Source: Trichomonas vaginalis G3 (taxonomy: Eukaryota; Parabasalia; Trichomonadida; Trichomonadidae). Taken from it: DNA of 64,000 nucleotides. Both the position numbers and the translations under genes were made by a program. This document shows positions 40,295 through 49,023 of the stretch, piece by piece (the first letter of the stretch is position 1; every line of letters begins with the position of its first letter). The stretch is from the NCBI RefSeq assembly GCF_026262505.1, contig NC_067203.1, positions 21,123,411-21,187,410 on the forward strand, given 5' to 3'. The notes under the pieces are model-generated. The model made no database searches, was not told the origin of the DNA, and saw only the letters and a program-made list of their open reading frames with translations.

Positions 40295-42100
40295 ATGTCG
40301 AAAGATATTGCTTCCATGAGAGAAATACAACACAACCGACAACTCATTATGCAAGCTCTAAATAAGAACACAACAAACTTTTCAAACTATTCTAAGATAT
40401 CTGAGTCATTGAAAGAAGGAAACTTAAAACTGACAATAAACCCAATGACAGATGAGTTTCTGTTTCAAGACAATAAGAACCATACTGTCTGTATAAATCC
40501 AACAAAAGGAACTTTAAACGAGAAACCTATAAATGAACTTCTTTTGAAAACAGATGTTGACAACAAAGCTGACAAAGAATATGTAGACGATGCAATAGCA
40601 AAAGAAGAAAAAAGAGCTAACAATGCTTATGCAACAAAAGAACATACTCATCCTGAACTAGCAGACAAAACATATGTTGACAATAAAATGTCAAGTGAAG
40701 TGACGAGAGCTGAAAACGAATATTCTAAAAAGACTCATACACATTCTATATCTGAAATAACAGACTTACAAGAAACCTTAAACAGGAAAAGTGACGTTGG
40801 ACATACACATACCATTGCAAATATTGCAAACTTACAAGAAACCTTAAACAGGAAAAGTGACGTTGGACATACACATACCATTGCAAATATTGCAAACTTA
40901 CAAGAAACCTTAAACAGGAAAAGTGACGTTGGACATACACATACCATTGCAAATATTGCAAACTTACAAGAAACCTTAAACAGGAAAAGTGACGTTGGAC
41001 ATACACATTCTATATCTGAAATAACAGACTTAAACGTTAGCCTTGAAAAGAAAGCAGATAAAACATATGTCAATGAAATATACCAAAGTTTGATAGGAAC
41101 AACTAAAAATATTGAAACTATTGTTGGTGACTTTTCTATCTATGAAGAAAACAAATATTTTAGATGGGAGTTTGTACAGTCCTTAAGAAATGGTATACGG
41201 TATAAACTCATTCCGAAAAATAACAATGAAATGTATGTAAGCTATATAAAGAATGATGGTACACAAGTTAAAGTTCCATTAGACAACAACTGCTACTTAA
41301 ACTTATATGGAGACGAACAAAAGAAATATTTAAGAGTTTATGAAATGACAGATATGACATTGCCTGACCCAGCTCCAGCACCATATTATTATGACTATGG
41401 AGATGATGTCAGAACACCACATGTAGATGAACAAAAGCTAACATTATATTTAGATTATTATAGATATAAAAGATATAATGCAATAGAAAAAACGAGAATA
41501 GTATATTATTATATAGATGACAGAAATAAATATTATAGTCAAGATTTTACCTACCCTGAAAACATAAGATTATATTATAAAAAATATTCTGACACAAACC
41601 AGAAGAAACCAGAAATAGTTACACTATATTTTAAGTTCAAAAGAGACAATCCTATATTATCTCATATGTTTGATTTAATGAACCCAGTAGGTTCTATTTA
41701 TACATCTATGGATGCAAGATGTCCTCAAGTAATGTTTGGTGTTGGTGCATGGGAACAAATAGTCGACAGGTTTTTGTATTGTGCAAACTCTTCAAAGGAA
41801 ACAGGTGGAAGTAAAACGATTTCAGGTGAAAATTTACCTGCACACAGTCACTACATAGATTTAAGTACATCTCAAGCAGGTTGGCATAAGCATAGATATT
41901 GGGATTGGTCAGGAATGACAAAAGGTAAAGGATATGATGTTAAAGACGACGTTAAGTTTGCTATAAATTGTTACTGGAGTGACACTCAGGGAGAAGGAAA
42001 CCATACACATCGCGTTTCGGGATATACGCAAACAACGGGACAAAGTAAAGACTACATGCCACCTTACATGACAGTTTACGCATGGTATAGAATTGCTTAG
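40295..42100 (+). CDS. Phage-type tail-collar fibre, likely receptor-binding
   Basis: Product of 601 residues, frame whole. The N-terminal part is helical (MSKDIASMREIQHNRQLIMQ). Then come KADKEYVDDAIAKEE-type repeats of phage tail-fibre style. Four 22-residue units (LQETLNRKSDVGHTHTIANI...) follow, each with an HTH histidine pair. A 200-residue middle domain rich in Tyr comes next. The C-terminal domain has NPVGSIYTSMDARCPQVMFG, GENLPAHSHYI, HTHRVSGYTQTTGQ and PPYMTVYAWYRIA. This is the layout of phage tail-collar/short-tail-fibre receptor-binding proteins, which trimerise and bind metal through His-x-His. In a virus-like particle it would bind the host cell. It is absent from the standard animal Polinton gene set. 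Confidence 0.8.
   Translation: MSKDIASMREIQHNRQLIMQALNKNTTNFSNYSKISESLKEGNLKLTINPMTDEFLFQDNKNHTVCINPTKGTLNEKPINELLLKTDVDNKADKEYVDDAIAKEEKRANNAYATKEHTHPELADKTYVDNKMSSEVTRAENEYSKKTHTHSISEITDLQETLNRKSDVGHTHTIANIANLQETLNRKSDVGHTHTIANIANLQETLNRKSDVGHTHTIANIANLQETLNRKSDVGHTHSISEITDLNVSLEKKADKTYVNEIYQSLIGTTKNIETIVGDFSIYEENKYFRWEFVQSLRNGIRYKLIPKNNNEMYVSYIKNDGTQVKVPLDNNCYLNLYGDEQKKYLRVYEMTDMTLPDPAPAPYYYDYGDDVRTPHVDEQKLTLYLDYYRYKRYNAIEKTRIVYYYIDDRNKYYSQDFTYPENIRLYYKKYSDTNQKKPEIVTLYFKFKRDNPILSHMFDLMNPVGSIYTSMDARCPQVMFGVGAWEQIVDRFLYCANSSKETGGSKTISGENLPAHSHYIDLSTSQAGWHKHRYWDWSGMTKGKGYDVKDDVKFAINCYWSDTQGEGNHTHRVSGYTQTTGQSKDYMPPYMTVYAWYRIA
40766..41029 (+). repeat. Four 66-bp tandem repeats in the fibre gene
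   Basis: Units at 40766-40831, 40832-40897, 40898-40963 and 40964-41029. The first three are identical at DNA level and the last differs only at its end. Each codes 22 residues. Identity at all codon positions shows very recent duplication. Confidence 0.95.
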
Positions 42101-43056
42101 TCGTCATTTTCAACTTCTTTAGCATATTCGTCAGGAGTTGTCTTATATTTGTTAGGAACTGTCTTTGAAAGTATACCACCTTGAACCTTAACAAGTTTGA
42201 AACGAGGTCTGACAATAGTAGTTTTATCTTCTGCTTGCAGTCTGTACATTTTGCCATGTTTGCCTAAAACTTCATAATATTCTCTTGTATACTTTCTTCT
42301 ATTTTTACGAACACGAACGTGAGTACCTGTCGAGTTCCCATTGGTGTCATAGTCAATAGTATTTTCATATGGGTCGCGTTTAGGTATTTCTATTTTTACT
42401 TTGTCGCCTTTCTTAAGTTTGAAGCCTGGCATTCTTTCTTGTTTGTCTCTTTTGACTAAATTGTTAAATATAAAGTCTTTCTCTAAGTCGGGGTTGTTTT
42501 TCATTTCTTCGGGGGAGTGGTTTCCCAAACCTTTTTGTTTACGGCTATTGTAAATATTTAAAACTTGTCTCATCTTTGCCATGGAGAAGTGCCTATATTT
42601 GTCGTCATATGACATTTCATCTACCTCACCACCTTGTGGTTGGTTTAAGTCTCTTAAGATTTTTATACAACTGTCAATGACACCAAGAGCAGAATGGTTT
42701 TGGTCGACAATGAAATATTGGTTTACATTTTTTGAACGCAGATAGTTTTTAATATCATCTGATTTGAAAGAACTTTCACAGTCAGATGTCAGTTTTGTTG
42801 GATGGTATTTGTCAACGAATATTGTCAAAGCAGTTTTCACATCTAAAATATTTTTGGACCATAATGGTATGGCTTCACAGTATCTTGTGTTTTGACCGAC
42901 AAATATTAGCCAGTATGGAGGTCCATCTTCTCTATACCTCGGAATGTTTTCCAAGATATCCATAAACCAAGCATTTGGTGTTGAACTAAAGATTTTTATC
43001 ATGAGTGCTTTCTTTGTTGCCTTAGAAACATAGGGGTCCTTGTTTGGATTCGTCAT
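42097..43056 (-). CDS. Polinton integrase (retroviral-type, rve)
   Basis: Product of 319 residues, frame whole. The catalytic core has acidic residues D33 (AWFMDIL), D92 (KLTSDCE) and D128 (ALGVIDS), with 35 residues between the last two, the rve spacing. The C-terminal part after about 200 (KLKKGDKVKIEI, REYYEVLGKHGKMYRL) is a basic, SH3-like DNA-binding region. It inserts the element, producing the 6-bp duplication seen at its flanks. No N-terminal zinc finger is present. It ends overlapping by four bases with the convergent fibre gene. Confidence 0.88.
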   Translation of the reverse strand: MTNPNKDPYVSKATKKALMIKIFSSTPNAWFMDILENIPRYREDGPPYWLIFVGQNTRYCEAIPLWSKNILDVKTALTIFVDKYHPTKLTSDCESSFKSDDIKNYLRSKNVNQYFIVDQNHSALGVIDSCIKILRDLNQPQGGEVDEMSYDDKYRHFSMAKMRQVLNIYNSRKQKGLGNHSPEEMKNNPDLEKDFIFNNLVKRDKQERMPGFKLKKGDKVKIEIPKRDPYENTIDYDTNGNSTGTHVRVRKNRRKYTREYYEVLGKHGKMYRLQAEDKTTIVRPRFKLVKVQGGILSKTVPNKYKTTPDEYAKEVENDD

Positions 43057-43073
43057 TTTTTACCCTATAAGAA

Positions 43074-43475
43074 ATGGGTTTATTTGGCGCATTAGCAGGA
43101 GTTGCATCCAGATTTTTACCCGCAGTGGGAACAATAGCCAGAGGTGTATTTGGAGTTGGAAGGAAGATTTTGAGTACATTAGGTATACTTAAAGAGAAAG
43201 CACAACCTATTATACAAACTGTACAGAAAGGTTGGGATGTAGCACGAGATGCAGCAAATCTTATTCCAAATCCTGAAACAAGAGGAAAAGTTCAAGGATG
43301 GATGGACAATGTAGGAAGACAAGCAGGAAACTATTATAACAAAGCAAATGACTACTATAACCAAGCAGGACACTATATGGACCAAGGTGAAAGATTCTTT
43401 AACAGAGGATATAACCATGCACAACAGTGGGTAAACAATAACCAACCTCAACCACCTCAAACTTGGGGAATGTAA
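43074..43475 (+). CDS. MGLFG amphipathic protein, 133 residues
   Basis: MGLFGALAGVASRFLPAVGT at the start is hydrophobic/amphipathic and a possible N-myristoylation site. The middle has a helical AQPIIQTVQKGWDVARDAAN segment. The end is rich in Tyr, Asn, Gln and Pro (DYYNQAGHYMDQGERFFNRG). The start is 17 bases from the divergent integrase start. Style and location resemble membrane-lytic or minor virion proteins of the adenovirus/Polinton lineage; homology not shown. Frame whole. Confidence 0.6.
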   Translation: MGLFGALAGVASRFLPAVGTIARGVFGVGRKILSTLGILKEKAQPIIQTVQKGWDVARDAANLIPNPETRGKVQGWMDNVGRQAGNYYNKANDYYNQAGHYMDQGERFFNRGYNHAQQWVNNNQPQPPQTWGM

Positions 43476-43494
43476 AGTTTTTTACTGAGATGAA

Positions 43495-43647
43495 ATGAAC
43501 AATACAGCATTGAGACAAATGGGTTCAAGATGGATTTGTCGACTTCCAGCAGTTACACCACGTGTTTGTCAAGTTCTTCCTATACCTCAGGAAGTTTTAG
43601 ACCGACTTAAAAAACAACAACAACCAGTTGAAAACAAACCAAACTAA
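43495..43647 (+). CDS. Small 50-residue Polinton protein
   Basis: MNNTALRQMGSRWICRLPAV then a Lys/Gln-rich tail. The leader TTTTTTACTGAGATGAAATG recurs before the next gene at 43653-43669, so both are likely regulated together. Nearly identical frame in copy 1. Function unknown. Confidence 0.6.
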   Translation: MNNTALRQMGSRWICRLPAVTPRVCQVLPIPQEVLDRLKKQQQPVENKPN

Positions 43648-43666
43648 AATTTTTTACTGAGATGAA

Positions 43667-44251
43667 ATGACCGAAGAAGTTGAAACGGTAGATTTGACAC
43701 CACAAACAAAAAGTTCAGAACCATTGTCAAAACCTGTCAAAGAACTTACAGATGAAGAGAAAAATTCAATAATAGAAAGTGCCAGGTCTGGAAATACAAA
43801 CCCTAACTACAAAGTCACTTTTCATAGAAATGGAACGGCTAGTATCTCAAAAAAGAAACAGACTCTCACAAATAAAATATTGAAGTCTGAAGGAGCTTTC
43901 GAGACAACAGATGGAAAAGTTTACTTCACTGACCAACAGTTCATTATAGAACATCTCATTGACTTAGAGTCGAAATATTCTAAACTTTACAACAAACACA
44001 AAAAGTTGAAAGGAAAACAAAAACAAATGGCATATGATATTTATGAAGATGTTGACGACACAACTAAACCTGCAAGTGAGGTAAAGTCAGATGAACCGAA
44101 AAGTGACGAAAAACCGATAGAAGAAGAAAAACCAAAAACTGAAGATAAACCAAAACCAAAGTTTAGTTTGGAAACTAAACCAAGTCAACCTTCATTAGCT
44201 GGTATGGGTTGGCGTCAAAGACTTATGGCAGCAGGCGGTTATGTAAAGTAA
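43667..44251 (+). CDS. Unknown 194-residue charged Polinton protein
   Basis: MTEEVETVDL start. Residues 40-70 are basic and beta-prone (NYKVTFHRNGTASISKKKQT), residues 85-120 a coiled coil (LIDLESKYSKLYNKHKKLKG), and the tail is Pro/Glu/Lys-rich ending LMAAGGYVK. It lies directly before the polymerase gene, so a replication accessory or terminal-protein role is conceivable, but nothing in the sequence proves it. Frame whole. Confidence 0.55.
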   Translation: MTEEVETVDLTPQTKSSEPLSKPVKELTDEEKNSIIESARSGNTNPNYKVTFHRNGTASISKKKQTLTNKILKSEGAFETTDGKVYFTDQQFIIEHLIDLESKYSKLYNKHKKLKGKQKQMAYDIYEDVDDTTKPASEVKSDEPKSDEKPIEEEKPKTEDKPKPKFSLETKPSQPSLAGMGWRQRLMAAGGYVK

Positions 44252-44282
44252 AGAAAAAAACATTTTTTTTATTTTTATAAAA

Positions 44283-46434
44283 ATGCCCCCATATAGAATG
44301 GATAGAAAATCTGCTAGAATAAAAGCAGAGTTAGAAAGATATGGTTGGAAAGTTTCGAAGAATTTTAAATATAGGAAGGGAAGACCCATAAAAGTCTATG
44401 ACAAATTGTCTGGTCTTCGCTACGAAATGGAATTGGAAACAGCACGCGCAAATTATCCAAACAGACTAGAGAGGTTAGAAGAAGAACGTCTTATGGACAT
44501 GCCTTTCGATGTTTCTGAACCGCAAGTTGAAGGACACGACGCTTTGCCAGATTCTATTGGAAACATGACGAAACAATTGTATCCTTTGAGAAGGAAAAGG
44601 AAAAGGTGAAGACAAACATGCTCCCATGGAAAGAACAAGATATGCATATGAAAAGTACCGTGAAGTTAGAAGTCAAATTACATCTGGTCGAACCTTTACA
44701 GTAAACTTTGACGAAGGAAAGAACAAAGAAGGCTTCATGGGTGTACTTGCTGCCATACAAGACGGAAATAAGAAAGGATACAATCTCAGACTAACCATAA
44801 CAGATTTGGACGGTCACATTTACTATGCACATGGCAATGTCACAACAGCCGCACAACTTCTTGACGCTTTCAAGACTACAAAGAGAGAACAAATGTTTGA
44901 CTCCGACTCAGACATTTTGAATGCAATTGAAGGAATTGCAAGTGTAAAATTTGAATGGTACCAACCTAACCCTCAAGCAGTCAGACAACATGCTGGATAC
45001 TTCCCGTTCATAAATAAGTCTGACATTGACTTGACAAGGTATGGAATTTACAATTCAATTGAAACAATTGTCAATGAACCTTGCATTCTTACATGTCTCA
45101 GGAACTCTGGTCTTGTTACAGATGAGAAGATGAAGTATCTTGAGTCATGTGTGAAGACAAGGTACATTCTCAGAGGTCAATTGGCAAAAATTGCACCGTT
45201 GGCAAATGTCAATATCCGAGTTAACATACCTACAGCTAAAGGTTCTTCACATGACGACTATGTTGTTGAGTTCAATTTACCATGGTTGAAGATTGTAATT
45301 GTCCACAACCACTTCATGTTGAACGAAAGTCTTACAAACCCATTGTTCGGAAAAGGTAAGTGTAACATTGTCAGAGCTGTTAACATTCTTTTCGAGAAAG
45401 GTTTGTTGGAACCAATTCCAGATGACAAGCTGACAGAAACTTTTGTACCAAAAGACGAAACAAACTTTTCATTGTTAGCAAGACCAAATGTTGTTCCAGA
45501 CAAAGTTCTAGTACAAAAGAAGTACACAATTCCACAAGGGGTTGGATTGTTCGGATACCAACCTGAACCAGAAGAACTTCCAATGAGGTTGCAAGAACTT
45601 CAAGATGCTATAAACAAACTTCCATTGAGACATCCAATTGACGTCAAATTGTATTGGAGAGCATCTGAGTTAGGTCAGAAAATTTTATATGAAACAGGTT
45701 GCTTTGACGATGTTTATGAGATAACAGGAGAAGTTTCTCAAAAGATAAGAGACTCACTTGAATTTCCACGAACCGGACCCATTGGATGCGATAAGTTCGA
45801 CTCAGATGAAAAGATATACTATGTCGACCTTAACGCTGCGTACATGAGGTTCGTCCAATATATCCCGACTGGAATTCCAAACGAAGATGGAGAGTTCCCA
45901 GGAAGGAACTATACAGTTGGAAAAGTCATACAACAACTCTATGATATTAGGAAAGCTTCAAACCCCAAACTCGCAATGACACTGAAATTGCTTATGAATT
46001 CGACATGGGGATATTCCATTAAAAAACCTCAAGAGATGAAGAGTAAACATTATGAGAAGGTCGACAACTTTGTTGAAAGGTTTTCTCCTTTTGTTTTGAA
46101 GTACGAATTCACTCAAGGTCAAAGTGGCTTAGTAACCACATTAAAACCTATTGTCGAACATTGGTCTTACCCTCAGTTCGCAAAGGCAGTCCTTGACAAC
46201 TACAACAAATTCTTCTCCGAAGTCAAATCCAAAGTTGTGGTTTACTATGAGAACATTGACGCACTCATGACGAACGAAGAAGGGTACAACAAACTCATTG
46301 AAATGGGCATGGTCGGTGAAAAGATGGGTCAATTCAAATTGGACAAAATTTTCACCGAAGTTCATGTCCTCTCCAAGCGTAAGTACTGGGGCATACTTGA
46401 AGACGGCACAGAAATAAAACATTGCATGAAATAA
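44283..46434 (+). pseudogene. Protein-primed family B DNA polymerase (copy 2), broken
   Basis: About 715 codons span the gene, starting MPPYRMDRKS with a TTTTTATAAAAATG leader. IYYVDLNAAY marks the motif A region and KLLMNSTWGY motif B, in a family B palm. Protein-primed members replicate linear genomes with terminal repeats, matching this element's ends. It is shorter than typical Polinton polymerases. Broken, with about one break in this copy. Confidence 0.78.
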
Positions 46435-46456
46435 AAAATTTTTATTCGAATTTGAA

Positions 46457-46702
46457 TTAAAATGTGGGAATTCTTGGGAACGGGAAAGGCTTATTTACTT
46501 GAGGAACAGGTAAAGGTGGTGGAGGTGGAGGTGGTGGCAACCAGTCCATTTTATATTCCTTCCTAGCTAATTTCCGTTTAATTTCATGGTCGCCCTCGGA
46601 GTCTTTGAATCGGACAGGTCGAGTTACACCATTCTTGGTCTCAAACTCATATATAACCTGTTTGTCTGTATTTTCGTCGACTATGGCACGAGACACGAAC
46701 AT
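46457..46702 (-). CDS. Small proline-tail protein, 81 residues
   Basis: From the ATG at 46702 it reads MFVSRAIVDENTDKQVIYEF, has a charged middle (DSEGDHEIKRKLARKEYKM) and then a PPPPPPPP run with Pro/Phe tail. The open frame extends five codons further up but without ATG. Divergent from the plus-strand gene at 46733. Unknown function; the proline run may bind SH3/WW-like or profilin-like partners. Confidence 0.45.
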   Translation of the reverse strand: MFVSRAIVDENTDKQVIYEFETKNGVTRPVRFKDSEGDHEIKRKLARKEYKMDWLPPPPPPPPLPVPQVNKPFPFPRIPTF

Positions 46703-46715
46703 TGACCAAACGGAC

Positions 46716-46729
46716 AAAAAGTGTCATTT
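46716..46729 (+). promoter_or_regulatory. Initiator-like motif of the 87-residue gene
   Basis: AAAAAGTGTCATTT lies just before the ATG at 46733. The TCATTT part fits the host initiator. The AAAAAGTG part recurs at 49865-49880, 50112-50128, 9941-9958 and in the element termini. Confidence 0.35.
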
Positions 46730-46732
46730 CGG

Positions 46733-46996
46733 ATGGTCACGCAGCCAATCGCATTCGAGCACTTCGAAGAAGCCTTACGTTCCAAGGGAGAGGGTGTCTG
46801 GTGCAAGGCAGAGGTCATGAAACTCTACGAGCAGTACATCCTCAATGCCTGGGAGGACAAATCGTCCTTGGATTGGCAATTCTACCAACTCCTCTGGGAC
46901 GACCTCCTACGCAACTGGGATAACGAAAGAGCCCAATTCAAAGGTCGGGAACTAATTTTGCAAATTGACCTTAATTTCACATACTTATCCAAATAA
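46733..46996 (+). CDS. Unknown 87-residue acidic protein
   Basis: Starts MVTQPIAFEHFEEALRSKGE; helical, Trp-rich (WEDKSSLDWQFYQLLWDDLL). The ATG at 46733 was chosen because the upstream open codons lack ATG and an initiator-like motif precedes it. Codon use is GC-rich. No family recognised. Confidence 0.5.
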   Translation: MVTQPIAFEHFEEALRSKGEGVWCKAEVMKLYEQYILNAWEDKSSLDWQFYQLLWDDLLRNWDNERAQFKGRELILQIDLNFTYLSK

Positions 46997-47045
46997 ACAC
47001 CTAAATTTACTTGGGGTTTCCCCCTAAAATAAAATTTTTTTACTC

Positions 47046-47744
47046 TTAGAACCACTCGAGGTTCTCCTTACGGTTGTTGAGCTTGTCACCGTCAATGTGT
47101 CTGACCTTCGTCTTCTTGCCTGGATTTGGAACCCATTGAATTGCGACAAGCTTGCCCATGGAGATTGAACCGCGATTCCGAAGGTTAAGGTTCAAGTGTC
47201 CCAAGTTGTTGAGGACTGGGGTAAGAACCTTGCCTGTCTCCTTGTTGCGGATTTGGTATGGGTAGGGTTGGGAAATTTCGTAAGTGTCATCGGCAACAAG
47301 GGTTGCCCATGTAGCGGCTTCAGGAACTTCTTCGTGTTTCTCTTCTTCCTCTTCTTCCTCTTCTTCCTCTTCTTTGATAATACCTTCGGCAATTCTGTGT
47401 TCACGAATTACGGTGTTGCATGTTCTGTCCTTTCCGAGTACCTTCCAGATGGCGTCTATCTCTTCGAAGAAACGGTAGATGAGTCTGGCAAGGTCTCGGT
47501 TCTCTCTCGCGTAAATGCGCAAGGTTTCCGTTAAATCATTCAGGCATTTCTCATTGGAAGCTTGGTTCATGAGGACATCGGCTTTGAGCTTGGTCATCTC
47601 TGTCATAAGACTACTTTGGAGAGTCTTAACGGTGTTTGTCAGATGAGCTTTCAAATTCAAAATTTGAATTTGAACTGGGCGCTTGTCTGGCAACATTGAA
47701 AGGACATCTGCCATTGTGTTCGGCTTCGGTGCTTGTTCGGACAT
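47046..47744 (-). CDS. Coiled-coil plus HNH-type endonuclease protein, 232 residues
   Basis: Residues 1-115 are helical (LNLKAHLTNTVKTLQSSLMT), followed by a run of about eleven Glu near 125. Residues 155-232 read YEISQPYPYQIRN, LTPVLNNLGHLNLNL, GKLVAIQWV, VRHIDGDKLNNRKENLEWF. This is the NUMOD4/HNH_3 pattern in which His and the two Asn of HIDGDKLNN lie at the metal site. Such proteins are nicking homing endonucleases of phages and large viruses. The fused N-terminal coiled coil is unusual. Start preceded by TTCATTTTTTCG. Frame whole. Confidence 0.7.
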   Translation of the reverse strand: MSEQAPKPNTMADVLSMLPDKRPVQIQILNLKAHLTNTVKTLQSSLMTEMTKLKADVLMNQASNEKCLNDLTETLRIYARENRDLARLIYRFFEEIDAIWKVLGKDRTCNTVIREHRIAEGIIKEEEEEEEEEEEKHEEVPEAATWATLVADDTYEISQPYPYQIRNKETGKVLTPVLNNLGHLNLNLRNRGSISMGKLVAIQWVPNPGKKTKVRHIDGDKLNNRKENLEWF

Positions 47745-47776
47745 CGAAAAAATGAAGTGGTTTGAGAATGACGGTT

Positions 47777-48361
47777 TTACTTCAAAAAGCTTGTTATGAC
47801 AGTTATGTCATACAACAAGTTTAAAATAATATCTTGTTCTTCTTCTGAACGTTTGTTGTCTCTTCCGATAAAAGTTTGGAACATGAGAACCAAAAAACGT
47901 TTTTTGAGATTGCGGAAGAGTTCAGGCAAATTTTCATATTCTGGATATGTTGGGAGCAGTTCAAAACATCTGAGCTGACTTTCGGACAAAATTGGGACAA
48001 TGTCAGAAAATTCATCTTTGGTCGGACTGCTTGAAGGTAAGTCCCTTACATGTAAGTAGCTCTGGTAAAGTCTTCTCATTTCTGCTAACTTTTGGAGTAT
48101 AGCTTCGTAGTTTAGAAGTTTTAATTTTAAATGTCTTATTCCACTCTTGACATCTAAACGGTAACTATCCATGAGGTCAAGAGTAGCTTTGGTAGCTTTA
48201 AGTGGAGCTATCTGTTCCTTGACTTCTGCAATTTTGGTTGCAATTGTGATTTGAGCTCCTTCAAGTTCGCCGTCTATGTCGTTCTCAACGCCTTCAACCA
48301 TGGCTTGAAACTCTTCATCGGTCCATTGAGATTGGTGTGGGACGAATTTAACTTGCTTCAT
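47777..48361 (-). CDS. Unknown helical protein, 194 residues
   Basis: MKQVKFVPHQSQWTDEEFQA start. Long helices and a likely coiled coil at 40-110 (AEVKEQIAPLKATKATLDLM). The C-terminal 60 residues are leucine-rich. No membrane segment. It precedes the HNH gene by about 30 bases in the same direction. TTTCATTTTTTGAATG leads to the start. No family recognised. Confidence 0.5.
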   Translation of the reverse strand: MKQVKFVPHQSQWTDEEFQAMVEGVENDIDGELEGAQITIATKIAEVKEQIAPLKATKATLDLMDSYRLDVKSGIRHLKLKLLNYEAILQKLAEMRRLYQSYLHVRDLPSSSPTKDEFSDIVPILSESQLRCFELLPTYPEYENLPELFRNLKKRFLVLMFQTFIGRDNKRSEEEQDIILNLLYDITVITSFLK

Positions 48362-48402
48362 TCAAAAAATGAAAAAAATGTTTTTACTCTAAACGTTAAG
48401 GT

Positions 48403-48489
48403 TTACTGAATTGGTTGGATGTCGCCTTCACAGGTTATGTAGAACGGCTGACCCGAGAAGTGAAGGAGAGACTGAATTGCCAATTTCAT
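48403..48489 (-). CDS. Possible 28-residue peptide overlapping the gene upstream
   Basis: MKLAIQSLLHFSGQPFYITC to CEGDIQPIQ. The ATG overlaps the stop of the 96-residue gene as ATGA, the pattern of translational coupling. Too short to be sure; no second copy available for comparison. Confidence 0.25.
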   Translation of the reverse strand: MKLAIQSLLHFSGQPFYITCEGDIQPIQ

Positions 48490-48776
48490 ATGGGGTAGGG
48501 GTTCTCCTTGTTTGGTATTTTTATCCAAGGACGTTTGTTTAGGAACTTAACAAGAGCTTCTCTTTTGGCGTCCTTTATGCCATCGTAGGCTGTCCCGTCT
48601 GGTATTTGAATTGGAATTCCAGTCGAAGTCTCGAGCTGAAGTGTAGACCTTCCAGAAATAGTGGTGAACTTGACCTTGGGCTTCATTACCCTGCGCAAGT
48701 AGTCTTTTACGCAGTCGTTAATTTCAATTAGGTAAATTGCCTCGTCAAATCCTTCTGGCATTCCGAGTCCTTCCAT
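48486..48776 (-). CDS. Unknown 96-residue protein
   Basis: From the ATG at 48776: MEGLGMPEGFDEAIYLIEIN, then a beta-prone middle (KVKFTTISGRSTLQLETSTG) and a basic end (RPWIKIPNKENPYPI). The upstream open stretch lies in repeat DNA and lacks ATG, so it is excluded. Divergent from the gene at 49024. No family recognised. Confidence 0.45.
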   Translation of the reverse strand: MEGLGMPEGFDEAIYLIEINDCVKDYLRRVMKPKVKFTTISGRSTLQLETSTGIPIQIPDGTAYDGIKDAKREALVKFLNKRPWIKIPNKENPYPI

Positions 48777-49016
48777 CCGACAGGAAAATATTTTCCCGAC
48801 AACTGGAAAAAATTTTCCGGACAAAGGGAAAAATTTTTCCTTCCGACAGGAAGAACTCTTCCAGTTGTCCGTCCGTAAACCATTCAAATTTTCGAAAATT
48901 GAGAACTTTTTGGTCGAACTTCAGAAAAAGTTCTTCCTTCCGACAGAAAAAGTTCTTCCTTCCGACAGGAAAAGTTCTTCCTTCCGACAGGAAAAATTTT
49001 TCCTTCCGACAGGACA
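48777..49016. repeat. TTCCGACAGGAAAA minisatellite between divergent genes
   Basis: Units of about 22 bases, AAAAGTTCTTCCTTCCGACAGG, repeated clearly from about 48925 to 49016, with decayed units back to 48777. The unit is partly self-complementary (TTTTCC/GGAAAA). It fills the only space between two divergent start codons, so it must contain or border their promoters. Confidence 0.8.
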
Positions 49017-49023
49017 CAAACGG

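Noticed and set aside
40735-41073. Minus-strand repeat protein (CVCPTSLFLFKVSCK units) opposite the fibre repeats
   Set aside because: It is a mirror of the fibre repeat codons, with no start context of its own.
48777-49016. CRISPR-like array
   Set aside because: Units are contiguous tandem repeats with no unique spacers, in a eukaryotic element.
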